37,079 nt of DNA from a virus: positions 1 through 37,079 of IMG/VR virus record IMGVR_UViG_3300000239_000011. One strand, written 5' to 3'. The notes under the pieces are model-generated. The model was given only the letters and a program-made list of their open reading frames with translations. It was not told the DNA's origin and searched no databases. Below are positions 25,801-34,119 of the stretch, piece by piece. Every line of letters starts with the position of its first letter. The stretch's first letter is position 1. The position numbers were made by a program, and so were the translations under genes.

Positions 25801-28800
25801 CTTTATTTATTGAGTTAACAAACCTCTTAATATCTTTTGCATTAGGTAATACTTCTTTAATAAACTTAGTTACTTGAGCTTGTGCTTTCTTTAAATTTTT
25901 AACCCCTTCTTTATACTTCTTAATACTCTCCCTTATGGTTTTAATTTCTTGTTGAACCTTTCTATTAGCTCTTGTACCTATAGACCTATCCAGCGCTAAT
26001 TCTAACTCTTGCTGTTCTATAGTTTCTAGGTTTTGATAAACTTCTGAGTCTCTTAGTAGCTCTAAAGCTTTCTCTCTAATTTCTCCTTTTGTAACTACTT
26101 CATTAACATTTTTACGGTCTTTACTAAACTTTATTTCAAATTTATTAAGCTCTTGTTTTATTTTTTCAAACAATGCTTGGCCCACTTTAATACCTCCAGG
26201 TATATTTGCAAAGGCTGCCGGTAATGGTACTCCCATTGTTTCCTCTACAGCAGTTCGCGCTCTTTCTAATACAGGTTTTATATCTCTAACTTTAAAACCT
26301 CTCCCTTGTAATACTTTTTGTATTTGCGCATCAGTAAACCCTCCCTCTCTTCCAACCTCAACTGTTTCTTCTATGCCGGCTGATGGGTCATTAATAGTGT
26401 CTATAAGTAATTGTACTTCGTCTTGGGGGGCTTCAATAGTTTCTTCTACTACTTCATCAGTAGCGGTGTCATCCTCTATTGTTTCTTCGGTGGTAGTCTC
26501 AGAGTCTCTAGCTATTGCTTGCTCGACCTTCTGATAAAGGCTTGTCCCTTCAAGCTGTTGTCGAATGGAGCTTTCTTTAAGCGCGCTAAGAATCTCTCCC
26601 CTCTTTGCCTTCGTGATAAACCTGGAGTTAATTGCTCTTTGTTTTTGGACGTCATATTCAATTTGTTTTTCTTCAAATACCTCTTCAAGTAAACCTAGGT
26701 TGTCGAGAAACGTTTCCGTATCCATAAAGTCTAGGTTGAACAAAGATAAGGAATTATTTTGGTCATTCAAAGTAAAGTCTGTAATCCCAGCCTCCTTAAG
26801 GGCTGACAGGGTTCCTTGAATATCAGAAACATTTAGAACATATTCAAATCCATTTTGTGTTGCATCTGTCTCATCTACATAATCTGCAGCTATCGAGGAC
26901 TCTTGTGTTTCTGGAGCAAGAGCTCCCAACATACTAGCAATTTGGTCAGCTTGTTCTCTTGTCGTTCCTTCTCCTAGTTTTATTACGTTTGATATTTCAA
27001 CAATTTTTGTACCCGCATCGTTTTTATATCCACCTATGGCTTCTTCTATCGTACCTGTTACACCAAAGTCAGCAAGCACATCATTAATAGTTTGTATTTG
27101 CTGTTGGTATTTTTCACCTTGTCTAAGCTCAACAGCCTGCTCAACTGTTTCTATAGTGGTGTCAAATAATGGCGCAACATTAATTGAAGGAGTGTCGCCT
27201 GCGACACTTTCAGTTACAGTTATTTTAGAGAGTGAGGCAAGCTCTGAGTCAATCTCCGAAATTCTTTCTTGTTGTACAGATGTTAAAGAAGCGTCATCAA
27301 TTTTATTTACCTCTTGCTGTAAACCATCCCTCTCCCTTAGTAGATTAGCTGCCTGTACTTTTTGTTCTCCAGTTAATTTAGTGGCATCTAGTTTTACATC
27401 TATAACAGTAGTGTCAAAAAAGTTTTGTTTGATTTTAGTTGCTTCTTCTTGTGTCATCTCACCAGATGCCACTCTTTTTTTTAGTTCTTTATCCAGTATA
27501 ACATCTGACCTTTTAACTTTGGATAAATCAAACTGCAAATCTCCTATTGTAGGATTTTGAAAAGCTTCAGTTATATTATTAAATTCAGAAGACTCTAAGA
27601 CACTGTTTATTTTTGTTCTTGATACAGCTTCGTTTAAAGGTTTGATAAAATTATTATTTATACTAATAGGCGAACCATAAAGAGCTCCACCTGCTACTCC
27701 CACAGTAAACGCATCAGGCACACCTTCCAATGCAGGCCTACCATTAATTAAGTTTTGAGTCATTTGTGTTGCAACTTCTTCTACTCCTTCTCCAACCATT
27801 GCTGCGCCAGAACCATATTTTTTAAGAGCCTCTTGATACATAGATACTATTCCTTTTTGAAAAGTTTGAGCTCCTTTTTTAACACCCTCTTTAAAAATTA
27901 TTTCTTTATATACCTTAGCAAGAGACCCACTTGATATAGCAGAGAAGACCATTTCAGCTCCCCCTAAACCTAAAGCTTTAAACACACTCATTGCCTCTGT
28001 TTGCTCTGGATTGTTTTCTCGTTGTTGTCTTAGCTCTGGTCCGGCCATAGCAACTGTACCTCCTCTAGCTATTTGCCCTATTCCAAGTCCAGAAAAAGAA
28101 GCCATCATTATTCCTATAGTAACCGGTGCGCTTTCCGCAAGCATACTCCCTAACTGTTTAAAGCCATCTGAAAAATTACCATCTGAAAAATTATCAGTAA
28201 CACCACCTTTGATTCCTTCTGATTGATTCCATATATCTCCTTTTTTTCTTCTATACTCTTGCTCCTCTACCAGTTTTTTAAGAAGAGGACCTGTGCCAAT
28301 CATTTGCTCAAACTGTTCTTCAGTGATGTTGTCTTTTATGTCAATACCCAACATACCCAACTCTTTATTTATTCTCGACCCCACAACATTAGCCATAGAA
28401 TATATGGTGCCAGGAACACTTACTAACATTTCTCCTAAAGACTTATCACCTGCAGCTAAATCATTTCCTATTTTTTGCATGTAAGACATGGAGGATATTT
28501 TATTCTTTTCTGTCTTAACGTCAAATAAAAAATTTTCTGGTGATTGATTATACTTAGCCGCCATTTTATCTATTTTCACACGACCAGTTGCATTAAGTTT
28601 ATTGTAGTCTAAATCTGGAAACTCTAATGCTACATCTACAATATCCATTTCTTTCTCTCTTTCTAATTCTTTTGTAACTACTGGAGGAGGAGGAGCACTT
28701 TTTACACGTTGGTCTATGTTTTTTAAAAGCCTTTCTCTTTGATTTACTAAAGAGTCTAACTCTACCATTTCAGGAGTGTTCATTGCAGGTTTACCTCCTG

Positions 28801-29167
28801 GATATTTTTTCTCTTCTTCCTCAGTAAAGGGCACATCTTGTTGTTCTTTAATTTCGTTTTGAAGAGTGGCTATTTTTATTGAGAGAGTATCATATTCACG
28901 GCCGGAATTACGTAATGATTCTGCGGACGAATCCAACCCACCAGTCCCCGATGGTAAATCCGTAGGTTCGTCTTCGCCTTTTTTTTTTACAAATGCAGTT
29001 TCAAACTGGTCAAAAGATGTATCTTCAAATATACCTGCTTGCCCTCCCAAATCAAATAAACCTGCTTGTTGTTCTCTATTAGAATTTGCAAATTGCTCTA
29101 ACGTAACTTCAGCACTAATCAACCCAGCTTCAAGATAAAGATTGTATAAGCTTTCTAATTTTTCCAT
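22874..29167 (-). CDS. Giant internal virion / DNA-ejection protein, 2097 aa
   Basis: The protein starts MEKLESLYNLYLEAGLISAE. Residues about 335-505 hold glycine and alanine-rich hydrophobic helices (PVTIGIMMASFSGLGIGQIA, then GLGGAEMVFSAISSGSLAKV). Several hundred residues of highly charged coiled coil follow (about 900-1300, with TIREKQ, KKAQAQVTKF and KKAKIRKTRSN). The C-terminal third contains TWFLSGYTGVALSLKAIQFV, FGDTMGVLGYKAAYNADIRR, YNATQQTRRGTEKNSLQNSP and YTMFLSTTFLQINETMQGMG. That C-terminal pattern is one I recall from large polyvalent or ejection proteins of podovirus-like phages. Length and hydrophobic segments suit a protein that leaves the capsid and spans the cell envelope. 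A palindrome copy lies at 27192. No lytic domain was recognised. Confidence 0.8.
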   Translation of the reverse strand: MEKLESLYNLYLEAGLISAEVTLEQFANSNREQQAGLFDLGGQAGIFEDTSFDQFETAFVKKKGEDEPTDLPSGTGGLDSSAESLRNSGREYDTLSIKIATLQNEIKEQQDVPFTEEEEKKYPGGKPAMNTPEMVELDSLVNQRERLLKNIDQRVKSAPPPPVVTKELEREKEMDIVDVALEFPDLDYNKLNATGRVKIDKMAAKYNQSPENFLFDVKTEKNKISSMSYMQKIGNDLAAGDKSLGEMLVSVPGTIYSMANVVGSRINKELGMLGIDIKDNITEEQFEQMIGTGPLLKKLVEEQEYRRKKGDIWNQSEGIKGGVTDNFSDGNFSDGFKQLGSMLAESAPVTIGIMMASFSGLGIGQIARGGTVAMAGPELRQQRENNPEQTEAMSVFKALGLGGAEMVFSAISSGSLAKVYKEIIFKEGVKKGAQTFQKGIVSMYQEALKKYGSGAAMVGEGVEEVATQMTQNLINGRPALEGVPDAFTVGVAGGALYGSPISINNNFIKPLNEAVSRTKINSVLESSEFNNITEAFQNPTIGDLQFDLSKVKRSDVILDKELKKRVASGEMTQEEATKIKQNFFDTTVIDVKLDATKLTGEQKVQAANLLRERDGLQQEVNKIDDASLTSVQQERISEIDSELASLSKITVTESVAGDTPSINVAPLFDTTIETVEQAVELRQGEKYQQQIQTINDVLADFGVTGTIEEAIGGYKNDAGTKIVEISNVIKLGEGTTREQADQIASMLGALAPETQESSIAADYVDETDATQNGFEYVLNVSDIQGTLSALKEAGITDFTLNDQNNSLSLFNLDFMDTETFLDNLGLLEEVFEEKQIEYDVQKQRAINSRFITKAKRGEILSALKESSIRQQLEGTSLYQKVEQAIARDSETTTEETIEDDTATDEVVEETIEAPQDEVQLLIDTINDPSAGIEETVEVGREGGFTDAQIQKVLQGRGFKVRDIKPVLERARTAVEETMGVPLPAAFANIPGGIKVGQALFEKIKQELNKFEIKFSKDRKNVNEVVTKGEIREKALELLRDSEVYQNLETIEQQELELALDRSIGTRANRKVQQEIKTIRESIKKYKEGVKNLKKAQAQVTKFIKEVLPNAKDIKRFVNSINKVTSKQDLPAVAEKIIKDVQAIREKQKQKLIKDIQTLARKKAKIRKTRSNKSRGGDISAQGKQFFQEVNRVLNTVFKGSIEEFDAMTRELSYVTKRNKNGEVETIDSGARINELTLKELAGDKLTQEESSFLDRMTAIELFADIEGKSLEEVQDLLNDLKLARSQAIADLNKRKELKALRAKKTSEEATEQVNDEFPFMFTEEGDLLSQTQLTNKKRQTSIWKLFDGKGVWKNLREVANKFRIYTAPGFTRMLKENLYHLGTIAYTLDGNKEGFFTKNFYTKLNLAEEKALRGKFDQEKKMNEIASSIDGVKNFASLKKLFGFKQIEIKTSEGTFSLSKDNLARIYALSQNEIQAEMLAKDGFDAKKIEEIKKILGKEIVEFVDKTVVYLSTENYEGVNDVYREVNDINLPRIENYFPTKTIRDTDGNEFISNLNRGEFSNLFNAETAPLLVRSNTKGNVNLEPQETFLNTLSGHLETTERYKAYAKEVENLNNIMKTPAVQRLLKDALTTDALVRQLINYAINPYAGAEQLDKKTTWFLSGYTGVALSLKAIQFVKQSTSFVNAFKKYRTLPGEGKRAPYETFIDHVAFAADMAFVLSTAPYQVYQSYNMSAGFRDRLNKGIGGDLMGLEAGGRSGRSFVKRGQVLWRAIKAIFSSPTVFGDTMGVLGYKAAYNADIRRGVSEEKALERFNDYNATQQTRRGTEKNSLQNSPEMLTRGYTMFLSTTFLQINETMQGMGGIMRSLSPYDGKSFSLKNMERPTATNLRSVTTSAVIANAFFAFSANIAKYAFGGEEDKEEVIERVMLSPLSLLYAIPLMGSAAEILVNQSFLENKNIRVKDIVNPYTEMTRKAYKYAKDIDEKETFYKKNIEPVLKAMTEIYFGVSASPIEGAAKTVSDFFEGKNLGFGGGRDEVDPDALYDAVGISPYYRPNPKPKSTFEMSKTGGKGFNFENKMENDFKDKQKTFKDKFKSKYFD
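27192..27207. repeat. In-gene palindrome GTGTCG-CCTG-CGACAC
   Basis: An exact copy lies within the 2097-residue gene. On the coding (minus) strand it reads Ser-Val-Ala-Gly-Asp-Thr, the same frame as the copies at 12306 and 21000. Confidence 0.8.
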
Positions 29168-30721
29168 TTAATTTTTGGGCATAAATAATATATCACCAGG
29201 AGGTCTATTTTTACCACCTTTAATCCTTTCAGATATCATTTCCAATCTAAATGCTATATCTGCAGGCGATGCGTAAATAGGAATTTGTGAAACTATTTCA
29301 TCATATAAATCTAATATATCTAAACCTTGAGTAAGAGGAATTCTAAATGCTTCTTCATCATCTCCGTTTAAAGCATTTATTGATATAAACCCTAATGGCT
29401 TCGGTTGGTTATTTTGTTCCGCATAACTTTTATCAAGTTTTGAAGCGTCTTCATAATTAGCACCTATACCTAATTGTCTTAACTTTCTTAATTGGTTAGT
29501 TAAGGCACCAGGTTTACCATCAGAAACGGCTTGATTTAAAGTCTCAGCTGTTATTCCTGCAACAAAGCCTGTTAAATCTGCATTAAATTCAGCAAAAGAA
29601 TTATCATCTATACCATCAGGGAATGTATCAGCAATTTGCTTGTCGTCTAATCCTAAATCTTTAAGCAACTGTGTAAATAATTTTGGGTCAACCTTACCCC
29701 CTGCTAATCTTACAGTATTAATTATATCAATTGTTTCTCGTGTTTTATCTTTTGGCTTTTCAGCAGGAGCAGCTTTACGTTCAACTGTAATTGCTCTTGC
29801 AAGCTTGTCTCTTACGTGTTGAAACGCTGCTTGTTTTTGTCCATCAGTAATTTCAAATACATTAGCGTCTTGATTAAAGTATAGTTCATTTGGATTGTCA
29901 GTCTTCTCTGTTACAATTTTATATCCCATGCTATCAGCTAACACACTTTCGATTTCAGAGTCTTGGTCTATTAAAGATTGCACTTCTAAATCTAAACCTT
30001 TCATTAATGTATCATTGGTAATAAGCTCATCATACATCATACCTTGATACTTAAGGCTATTACCCGCACTGTCTTGTATAAACTTATTACCCAATCCTTG
30101 CGCAATAGTTCCAACTGCTGCATTTATATTGTATTTGTCTCGTTTGTATTTTGAAAAGTATCCTATTTGAGATACATCTAAAGTTTTATCTGTTACCTTT
30201 CCATCTTTGTCTAGTTGTGCAAAGATTAAACTTCCATTAGCTGGGTTAACGTTTACTTGAATACGTCCAAAATCTGTATAGTTCTGCATTAATTCGTGCA
30301 TAAAAACCTCTACTTGTGAGGCTGAACCGTTTTGAGCACGTGTTGCAAACTCGTTGAAGTTTTGATTATAATTTTTTACTGCATCAAAGAACATATCAGT
30401 TCCTGAATTTAGATTATTTTCAAAGTTTTTATATTGCTGTAATGTAATCTCTTTGTTTTTATACCTATTAAAATTATTAACTGAGGTATCTTTTATTTGA
30501 GTAGCCGTAGCAGACATAACTGAATTAGCAACTTCGTTTTGTCCAGAGGGTCTGTCTATTAAAGTTTGATTAAAATCTTTTCGATTTTGTAAAATGTTTT
30601 CTTTTTCTGTTTGAGCTATATCTTTTCTAGCTTGAACTTGGTCAGTAAAATCTTTACTTATTTTTGCCCAGTCTATAAAAACTGGTTGTGTATCTGCTGA
30701 GTATCCGTATCCTACTGGCAT
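29168..30721 (-). CDS. Probable internal virion protein, 517 aa
   Basis: The protein starts MPVGYGYSADTQPVFIDWAK and continues with a long glutamine and lysine-rich helical section (about 20-120). The middle is mixed alpha/beta, and an acidic C-terminal region contains LTQGLDILDLYDEIVSQIPI. No enzyme motif is visible. It lies directly upstream of the 2097-residue gene with no gap, and downstream of the 236-residue protein. That trio, growing in size, matches the usual order of the three ejection proteins of podoviruses. Assignment is from position and composition. Confidence 0.66.
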   Translation of the reverse strand: MPVGYGYSADTQPVFIDWAKISKDFTDQVQARKDIAQTEKENILQNRKDFNQTLIDRPSGQNEVANSVMSATATQIKDTSVNNFNRYKNKEITLQQYKNFENNLNSGTDMFFDAVKNYNQNFNEFATRAQNGSASQVEVFMHELMQNYTDFGRIQVNVNPANGSLIFAQLDKDGKVTDKTLDVSQIGYFSKYKRDKYNINAAVGTIAQGLGNKFIQDSAGNSLKYQGMMYDELITNDTLMKGLDLEVQSLIDQDSEIESVLADSMGYKIVTEKTDNPNELYFNQDANVFEITDGQKQAAFQHVRDKLARAITVERKAAPAEKPKDKTRETIDIINTVRLAGGKVDPKLFTQLLKDLGLDDKQIADTFPDGIDDNSFAEFNADLTGFVAGITAETLNQAVSDGKPGALTNQLRKLRQLGIGANYEDASKLDKSYAEQNNQPKPLGFISINALNGDDEEAFRIPLTQGLDILDLYDEIVSQIPIYASPADIAFRLEMISERIKGGKNRPPGDILFMPKN

Positions 30722-30736
30722 TTTATATTTTTTTAA

Positions 30737-31447
30737 TTACTTTCCAATGATGTTTCCATCAAAGTCATAACGTACATCGTTATCTGGGTTTACTACATCT
30801 TCAACCAACGCGTCAGGGTCTCCAAAGTCAGGGTCTACTGATTCTAATCCTGCAAGAGCAGAGGTTAAACCTTGAATACCTGAGCCTAAATAAGCACTTT
30901 GTAAATTTCTGTTAGCTTGAAGCTCATTTTGTAATCCTATTAAATTTTTTAATTGCACATCAGCCATTTTTTCATCTCCTCTTTGTGCAGCTATTGCTTT
31001 GTTTAATTGAAGATTAGTAGTTTTATCATCAAACGTAACAGCAGCTCTTTGCATAAAATCTTGCACTTGCTGTAAGTCTCTACCCCCTCCATAAACTCCT
31101 CTACCTCCTTGGTCACTTCTTCTCGATATAAGGTTGCTGGCAATTGATGTAGCAGTATCCATTCCTCTTTCTAAACCTCTGGTAGAATATGAGACATTTG
31201 CAAACCTATCTCTATTTAAAGTGTCCATAGTTTGCTGAAACGCATCGTCACGAGCTGCTCTTCCTTCTTTTACCTGCTCTCCTGCTGCTCTTGCTTGTGC
31301 AAAACTAAAACCTGTAGTGGCAACTGGCACTGCTACAGAGGCTATGTCTTTTATTATTGGAGCTGCTTTCTTAGCTACTGTACCTACTGCTTTACCTACT
31401 CCTGCTATTGTTTTCAAAATACCTGCTACTGCTGTACCTTCTGCCAT
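30737..31447 (-). CDS. Probable internal virion protein, 236 aa
   Basis: The N-terminus MAEGTAVAGILKTIAGVGKA runs into VGTVAKKAAPIIKDIASVAV, an alanine and glycine-rich hydrophobic section. A glutamine and arginine-rich helical part follows (QARAAGEQVKEGRAARDDAF, then LQLNKAIAAQRGDEKMADVQ), and the C-terminus is acidic (DPDFGDPDALVEDVVNPDND). This is the typical look of the smallest ejection protein (T7 gp14-like) in podovirus-type phages. It precedes the 517- and 2097-residue proteins in the operon. No catalytic motif seen. Confidence 0.68.
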   Translation of the reverse strand: MAEGTAVAGILKTIAGVGKAVGTVAKKAAPIIKDIASVAVPVATTGFSFAQARAAGEQVKEGRAARDDAFQQTMDTLNRDRFANVSYSTRGLERGMDTATSIASNLISRRSDQGGRGVYGGGRDLQQVQDFMQRAAVTFDDKTTNLQLNKAIAAQRGDEKMADVQLKNLIGLQNELQANRNLQSAYLGSGIQGLTSALAGLESVDPDFGDPDALVEDVVNPDNDVRYDFDGNIIGK

Positions 31448-31448
31448 A

Positions 31449-31856
31449 TTATATTTTTTTAATTAATTCTGTTGTTTGACTTCCTTTTATAAAACCTAAA
31501 TTTAAAAACTTATTTATTAAATTTTGATTGTTATTATTGGAAAACAAATACTCAACGCCCAGTTCTTCACAATACGCTATTAAAGTTTCTAATAAATAAT
31601 TCAAAGCTTCGTCTCTATTTTCTTTTATATTTCTGTCAGAAACAATCCATTCAACCCAAGCTACATCTGCATTACTTGCAAAATAAATAAACCCTGCGCA
31701 TACAGGCTTGTCTTCCAACGTTACCATCAAACCGCCTTTGCCATTATCAGGTAAAAATTTTTTTTGTGGAGCTTCTTTCCAACTCCAATCTTTCCACCAC
31801 CCTACTAATATGTCTTCATAATCAGATTCATTTAATTCTCTAATACTCAAATTCAT
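31449..31856 (-). CDS. GNAT-family acetyltransferase
   Basis: The 135-residue protein starts MNLSIRELNESDYEDILVGW, the RELNESDY-type start of many GNAT enzymes. It continues with GGLMVTLEDKPVCAGFIYFA, WVEWIVSDRNIKENRDEALN and a C-terminal LNLGFIKGSQTTELIKKI, where an N...F...GF closing motif is recognisable. It would move an acetyl group from acetyl-CoA to an amine. Small GNATs are frequent next to virion genes in marine phages, though their targets are unknown. A TATCTTTG element on the minus strand at 31864-31871 ends 7 bases before the ATG, so a nearly leaderless transcript is possible. Confidence 0.76.
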   Translation of the reverse strand: MNLSIRELNESDYEDILVGWWKDWSWKEAPQKKFLPDNGKGGLMVTLEDKPVCAGFIYFASNADVAWVEWIVSDRNIKENRDEALNYLLETLIAYCEELGVEYLFSNNNNQNLINKFLNLGFIKGSQTTELIKKI

Positions 31857-31877
31857 ACTCTACCAAAGATACTAATT

Positions 31878-33455
31878 TTAAGGATAACTTTTCATTACAT
31901 CACTCTCTATGGCAAATAGTTCAGTAGCTGTAGTGTTTGTGTTTACTAATGAGAAATTAAGAAGATGTCCTAACATTCCATGAGTTTCTGCTTCCATGTT
32001 TTTAATATATAAAATATAGGGGTCAGCTACACTGATAGGTTGAGCTCCAGATATCTGAGTATTAACAAATAACCTGTTTATTCCACTGGCTAGATTTACT
32101 TCTATATTAGTTATTTGGCCAGCAAATTTTATTGTAGTGTAAGCAGGTTCAGAAAAATACAAATAATCTCCAATACTTACGATACTACCTATGTCTATTA
32201 AAGGATTGGTAGAAAAATTAATAGTTAACACATTGCTTTGGCTAGACCAGCTCGCTGCTTTTCCTATACCATTTGCGGAACGTAAAGCAAGTGTATCTGC
32301 TTCCGCAGGTATATAGCCAGTTTTTCTAAGATAAGCAAAATATGCTCCTTCTTTTTTTTCAAACCACGTAGAATCTACAAACCCATTGTTTTGTATATCT
32401 GTTTGTAAATTCACAGACCATGGTGAATCTGATTCTAAGTTAAGTGTTTTGAATAATTTATTTTCCAGTGGATTTTTATTAAATACACTTGTAATTTGTG
32501 AACTAAATTGTTGACCATAATAATTGTTTCTAGTCTCATTAGTGTTATGCTTATATATATTACCACCTTTAAATGAATACAAATAATTATTCATACCCAT
32601 CATGTATTCAGGAATAAAAGAATAAAAAGACGGCCATCCTTTTACCGAATCACTATACGTTAATGTATATTCGGTGGTAACTGGTGATGGAACAGGCGGC
32701 ACTGTACTAGGCGTTGGAGGCGTAGGAGGTGTTGGCGTGGGAGGAGTAGGGGTTGGTGTGCTACATACAGTAGAGTTGTATATTAAATTGTTTTGCCCCC
32801 CCATATAACCATGGTAAAAACACTCATAGCTAATTGTTCCATATCCTCCAATAACTTCTATTGTTACATCTCCCCAGTAGTAAGTATAAACGTTTCCATC
32901 TAATCCAACTTTTGGTCCTACTGCATTAGTTCCAGTGTATGTAATTACATTAGTTAAATTAAAATTTTGAATTGCAATTGGATGTGCAGAGGGAACATTT
33001 TTTAATACATACGTACCTACATTTGTACCGTATGTTCCATAATTACCTCCAAAAACAAACTTGTTACCACCACTAATCGTTTGTATTGTTACTTCGTTTT
33101 CTGCACCCAAACAATAATCAGGACTAGGTGTTGCAGGAGGAGTCGGAGGACTTGGCGGCACCGGCGGCACCGGTGGAACAGGAGGTATTGGGTTTGGACT
33201 TGGGTTATATTCACCACATGCAGTGTCACAGGGTACATCCATTAGTGTCGTGATACCTGAAAGAGAATTTCTTGCAACTGGCTCGCCATTAAAGTTAGTT
33301 GCTTCTGAGTCAATACATGGTATCGCTACTTCGCCCTCTAAAAGAGTTACTCTCTGTACAGTTCCATCACAACAAACAATCGACCATCTACACTCTCCAC
33401 CTTGTGCTCCTATGGGACACGTTAACTCATATTTTAAGCCTTTTGTACACGACAT
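31878..33455 (-). CDS. Proline-rich virion protein with cupredoxin-like domain, 525 aa
   Basis: Three parts are separated by proline-rich linkers. Residues 1-84 form a cysteine-rich head (MSCTKGLKYELTCPIGAQGG, CCDG, DVPCDTACG). Linker 1 (85-113) contains PPVPPVPPVPPSPPTPP. Residues 114-231 resemble a cupredoxin: His158 in AHPIAI and the C-x2-H-x2-M group ECFYHGYMGG (Cys212, His215, Met218), the ligand spacing of amicyanin-type copper proteins. Linker 2 (232-258) contains TPTPPTPTPPTPPTP. The rest looks like a surface beta domain. It is probably an extracellular virion protein. Next upstream are a glycosyltransferase and a prolyl-hydroxylase-like gene. Copper binding is inferred from residues only. 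Confidence 0.72.
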   Translation of the reverse strand: MSCTKGLKYELTCPIGAQGGECRWSIVCCDGTVQRVTLLEGEVAIPCIDSEATNFNGEPVARNSLSGITTLMDVPCDTACGEYNPSPNPIPPVPPVPPVPPSPPTPPATPSPDYCLGAENEVTIQTISGGNKFVFGGNYGTYGTNVGTYVLKNVPSAHPIAIQNFNLTNVITYTGTNAVGPKVGLDGNVYTYYWGDVTIEVIGGYGTISYECFYHGYMGGQNNLIYNSTVCSTPTPTPPTPTPPTPPTPSTVPPVPSPVTTEYTLTYSDSVKGWPSFYSFIPEYMMGMNNYLYSFKGGNIYKHNTNETRNNYYGQQFSSQITSVFNKNPLENKLFKTLNLESDSPWSVNLQTDIQNNGFVDSTWFEKKEGAYFAYLRKTGYIPAEADTLALRSANGIGKAASWSSQSNVLTINFSTNPLIDIGSIVSIGDYLYFSEPAYTTIKFAGQITNIEVNLASGINRLFVNTQISGAQPISVADPYILYIKNMEAETHGMLGHLLNFSLVNTNTTATELFAIESDVMKSYP

Positions 33456-33498
33456 AAATAAATATATTTAAATACAAATTTACAAAAATTTATTGGTG

Positions 33499-34119
33499 TT
33501 AATCAATGAACCCCCATATACCAGTTTGATGATGTTTTGTAAAACAAATACCGTAAGAATTGTTAAATAAATTAGCTGGTAGTATTTCAATATCTTCTTT
33601 GTCTTGTTTAATAAAATCAGATAACGCTATGGGCCCAACAGTTTTTCTAACTATTGTCCCCCTAAGCTCTTCTTCGTAATTAGGATAAGCTCTAACTGCG
33701 TCTAAGTTTTCTATAATATTTTTTCGAGAATATGTAAGGAACCGTCCCCAAAAATCAGAAGGTGGAGATATCATCATACTGTTTTGAACTACTTCATCTC
33801 CAGAAGAAGCACCCATAAGATAAATTTTATTTCTATCTACTTGATGTATAAAAGGAGAGATTAACTCTATATCCATATCGATATAAGCACCTCCTATTTT
33901 TTCTAATATTAAACTACGAACATAGTCTAACTTAAATATCTTATGAAGCATGTCTAATACTTTATAAAACTCTGGGTCATTACATTTAATGAACTCGTCT
34001 ATTTCTTTATCGTTCCAAACTTTTATACAACAATGTGAACGCTTCCAAGAATCAAGACATACATGCCATTTTTGAGACCACTTGGTTTTATCTTCAGGAG
34101 CTAGGAAGTGTAAAATCAT
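33499..34119 (-). CDS. Family 32-type glycosyltransferase with DXD motif
   Basis: The 206-residue protein begins MILHFLAPEDKTKWSQKWHV and carries the core of the DXD sugar-binding glycosyltransferases (GT32-like): KLDYVRSLILEKIGGAYIDM, with DMD at 81-83 as the metal and nucleotide-sugar site, then DIELISPF and an N-containing SMMISPPSDFW section. It would transfer a sugar from a nucleotide-sugar donor. Its start overlaps the tandem oxygenase gene by 26 bases, which implies coupled expression. Both neighbours on the outside are proline-rich virion proteins, so hydroxyproline in those linkers is a possible acceptor; host cell-surface sugars are the alternative. Enzyme class is well supported, the acceptor is not. 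Confidence 0.84.
   Translation of the reverse strand: MILHFLAPEDKTKWSQKWHVCLDSWKRSHCCIKVWNDKEIDEFIKCNDPEFYKVLDMLHKIFKLDYVRSLILEKIGGAYIDMDIELISPFIHQVDRNKIYLMGASSGDEVVQNSMMISPPSDFWGRFLTYSRKNIIENLDAVRAYPNYEEELRGTIVRKTVGPIALSDFIKQDKEDIEILPANLFNNSYGICFTKHHQTGIWGFID

Noticed and set aside
26411-27560. Several plus-strand frames inside the 2097-residue gene.
   Set aside because: They are antisense to the coding strand and serine and cysteine-rich shadows with no leader motifs.
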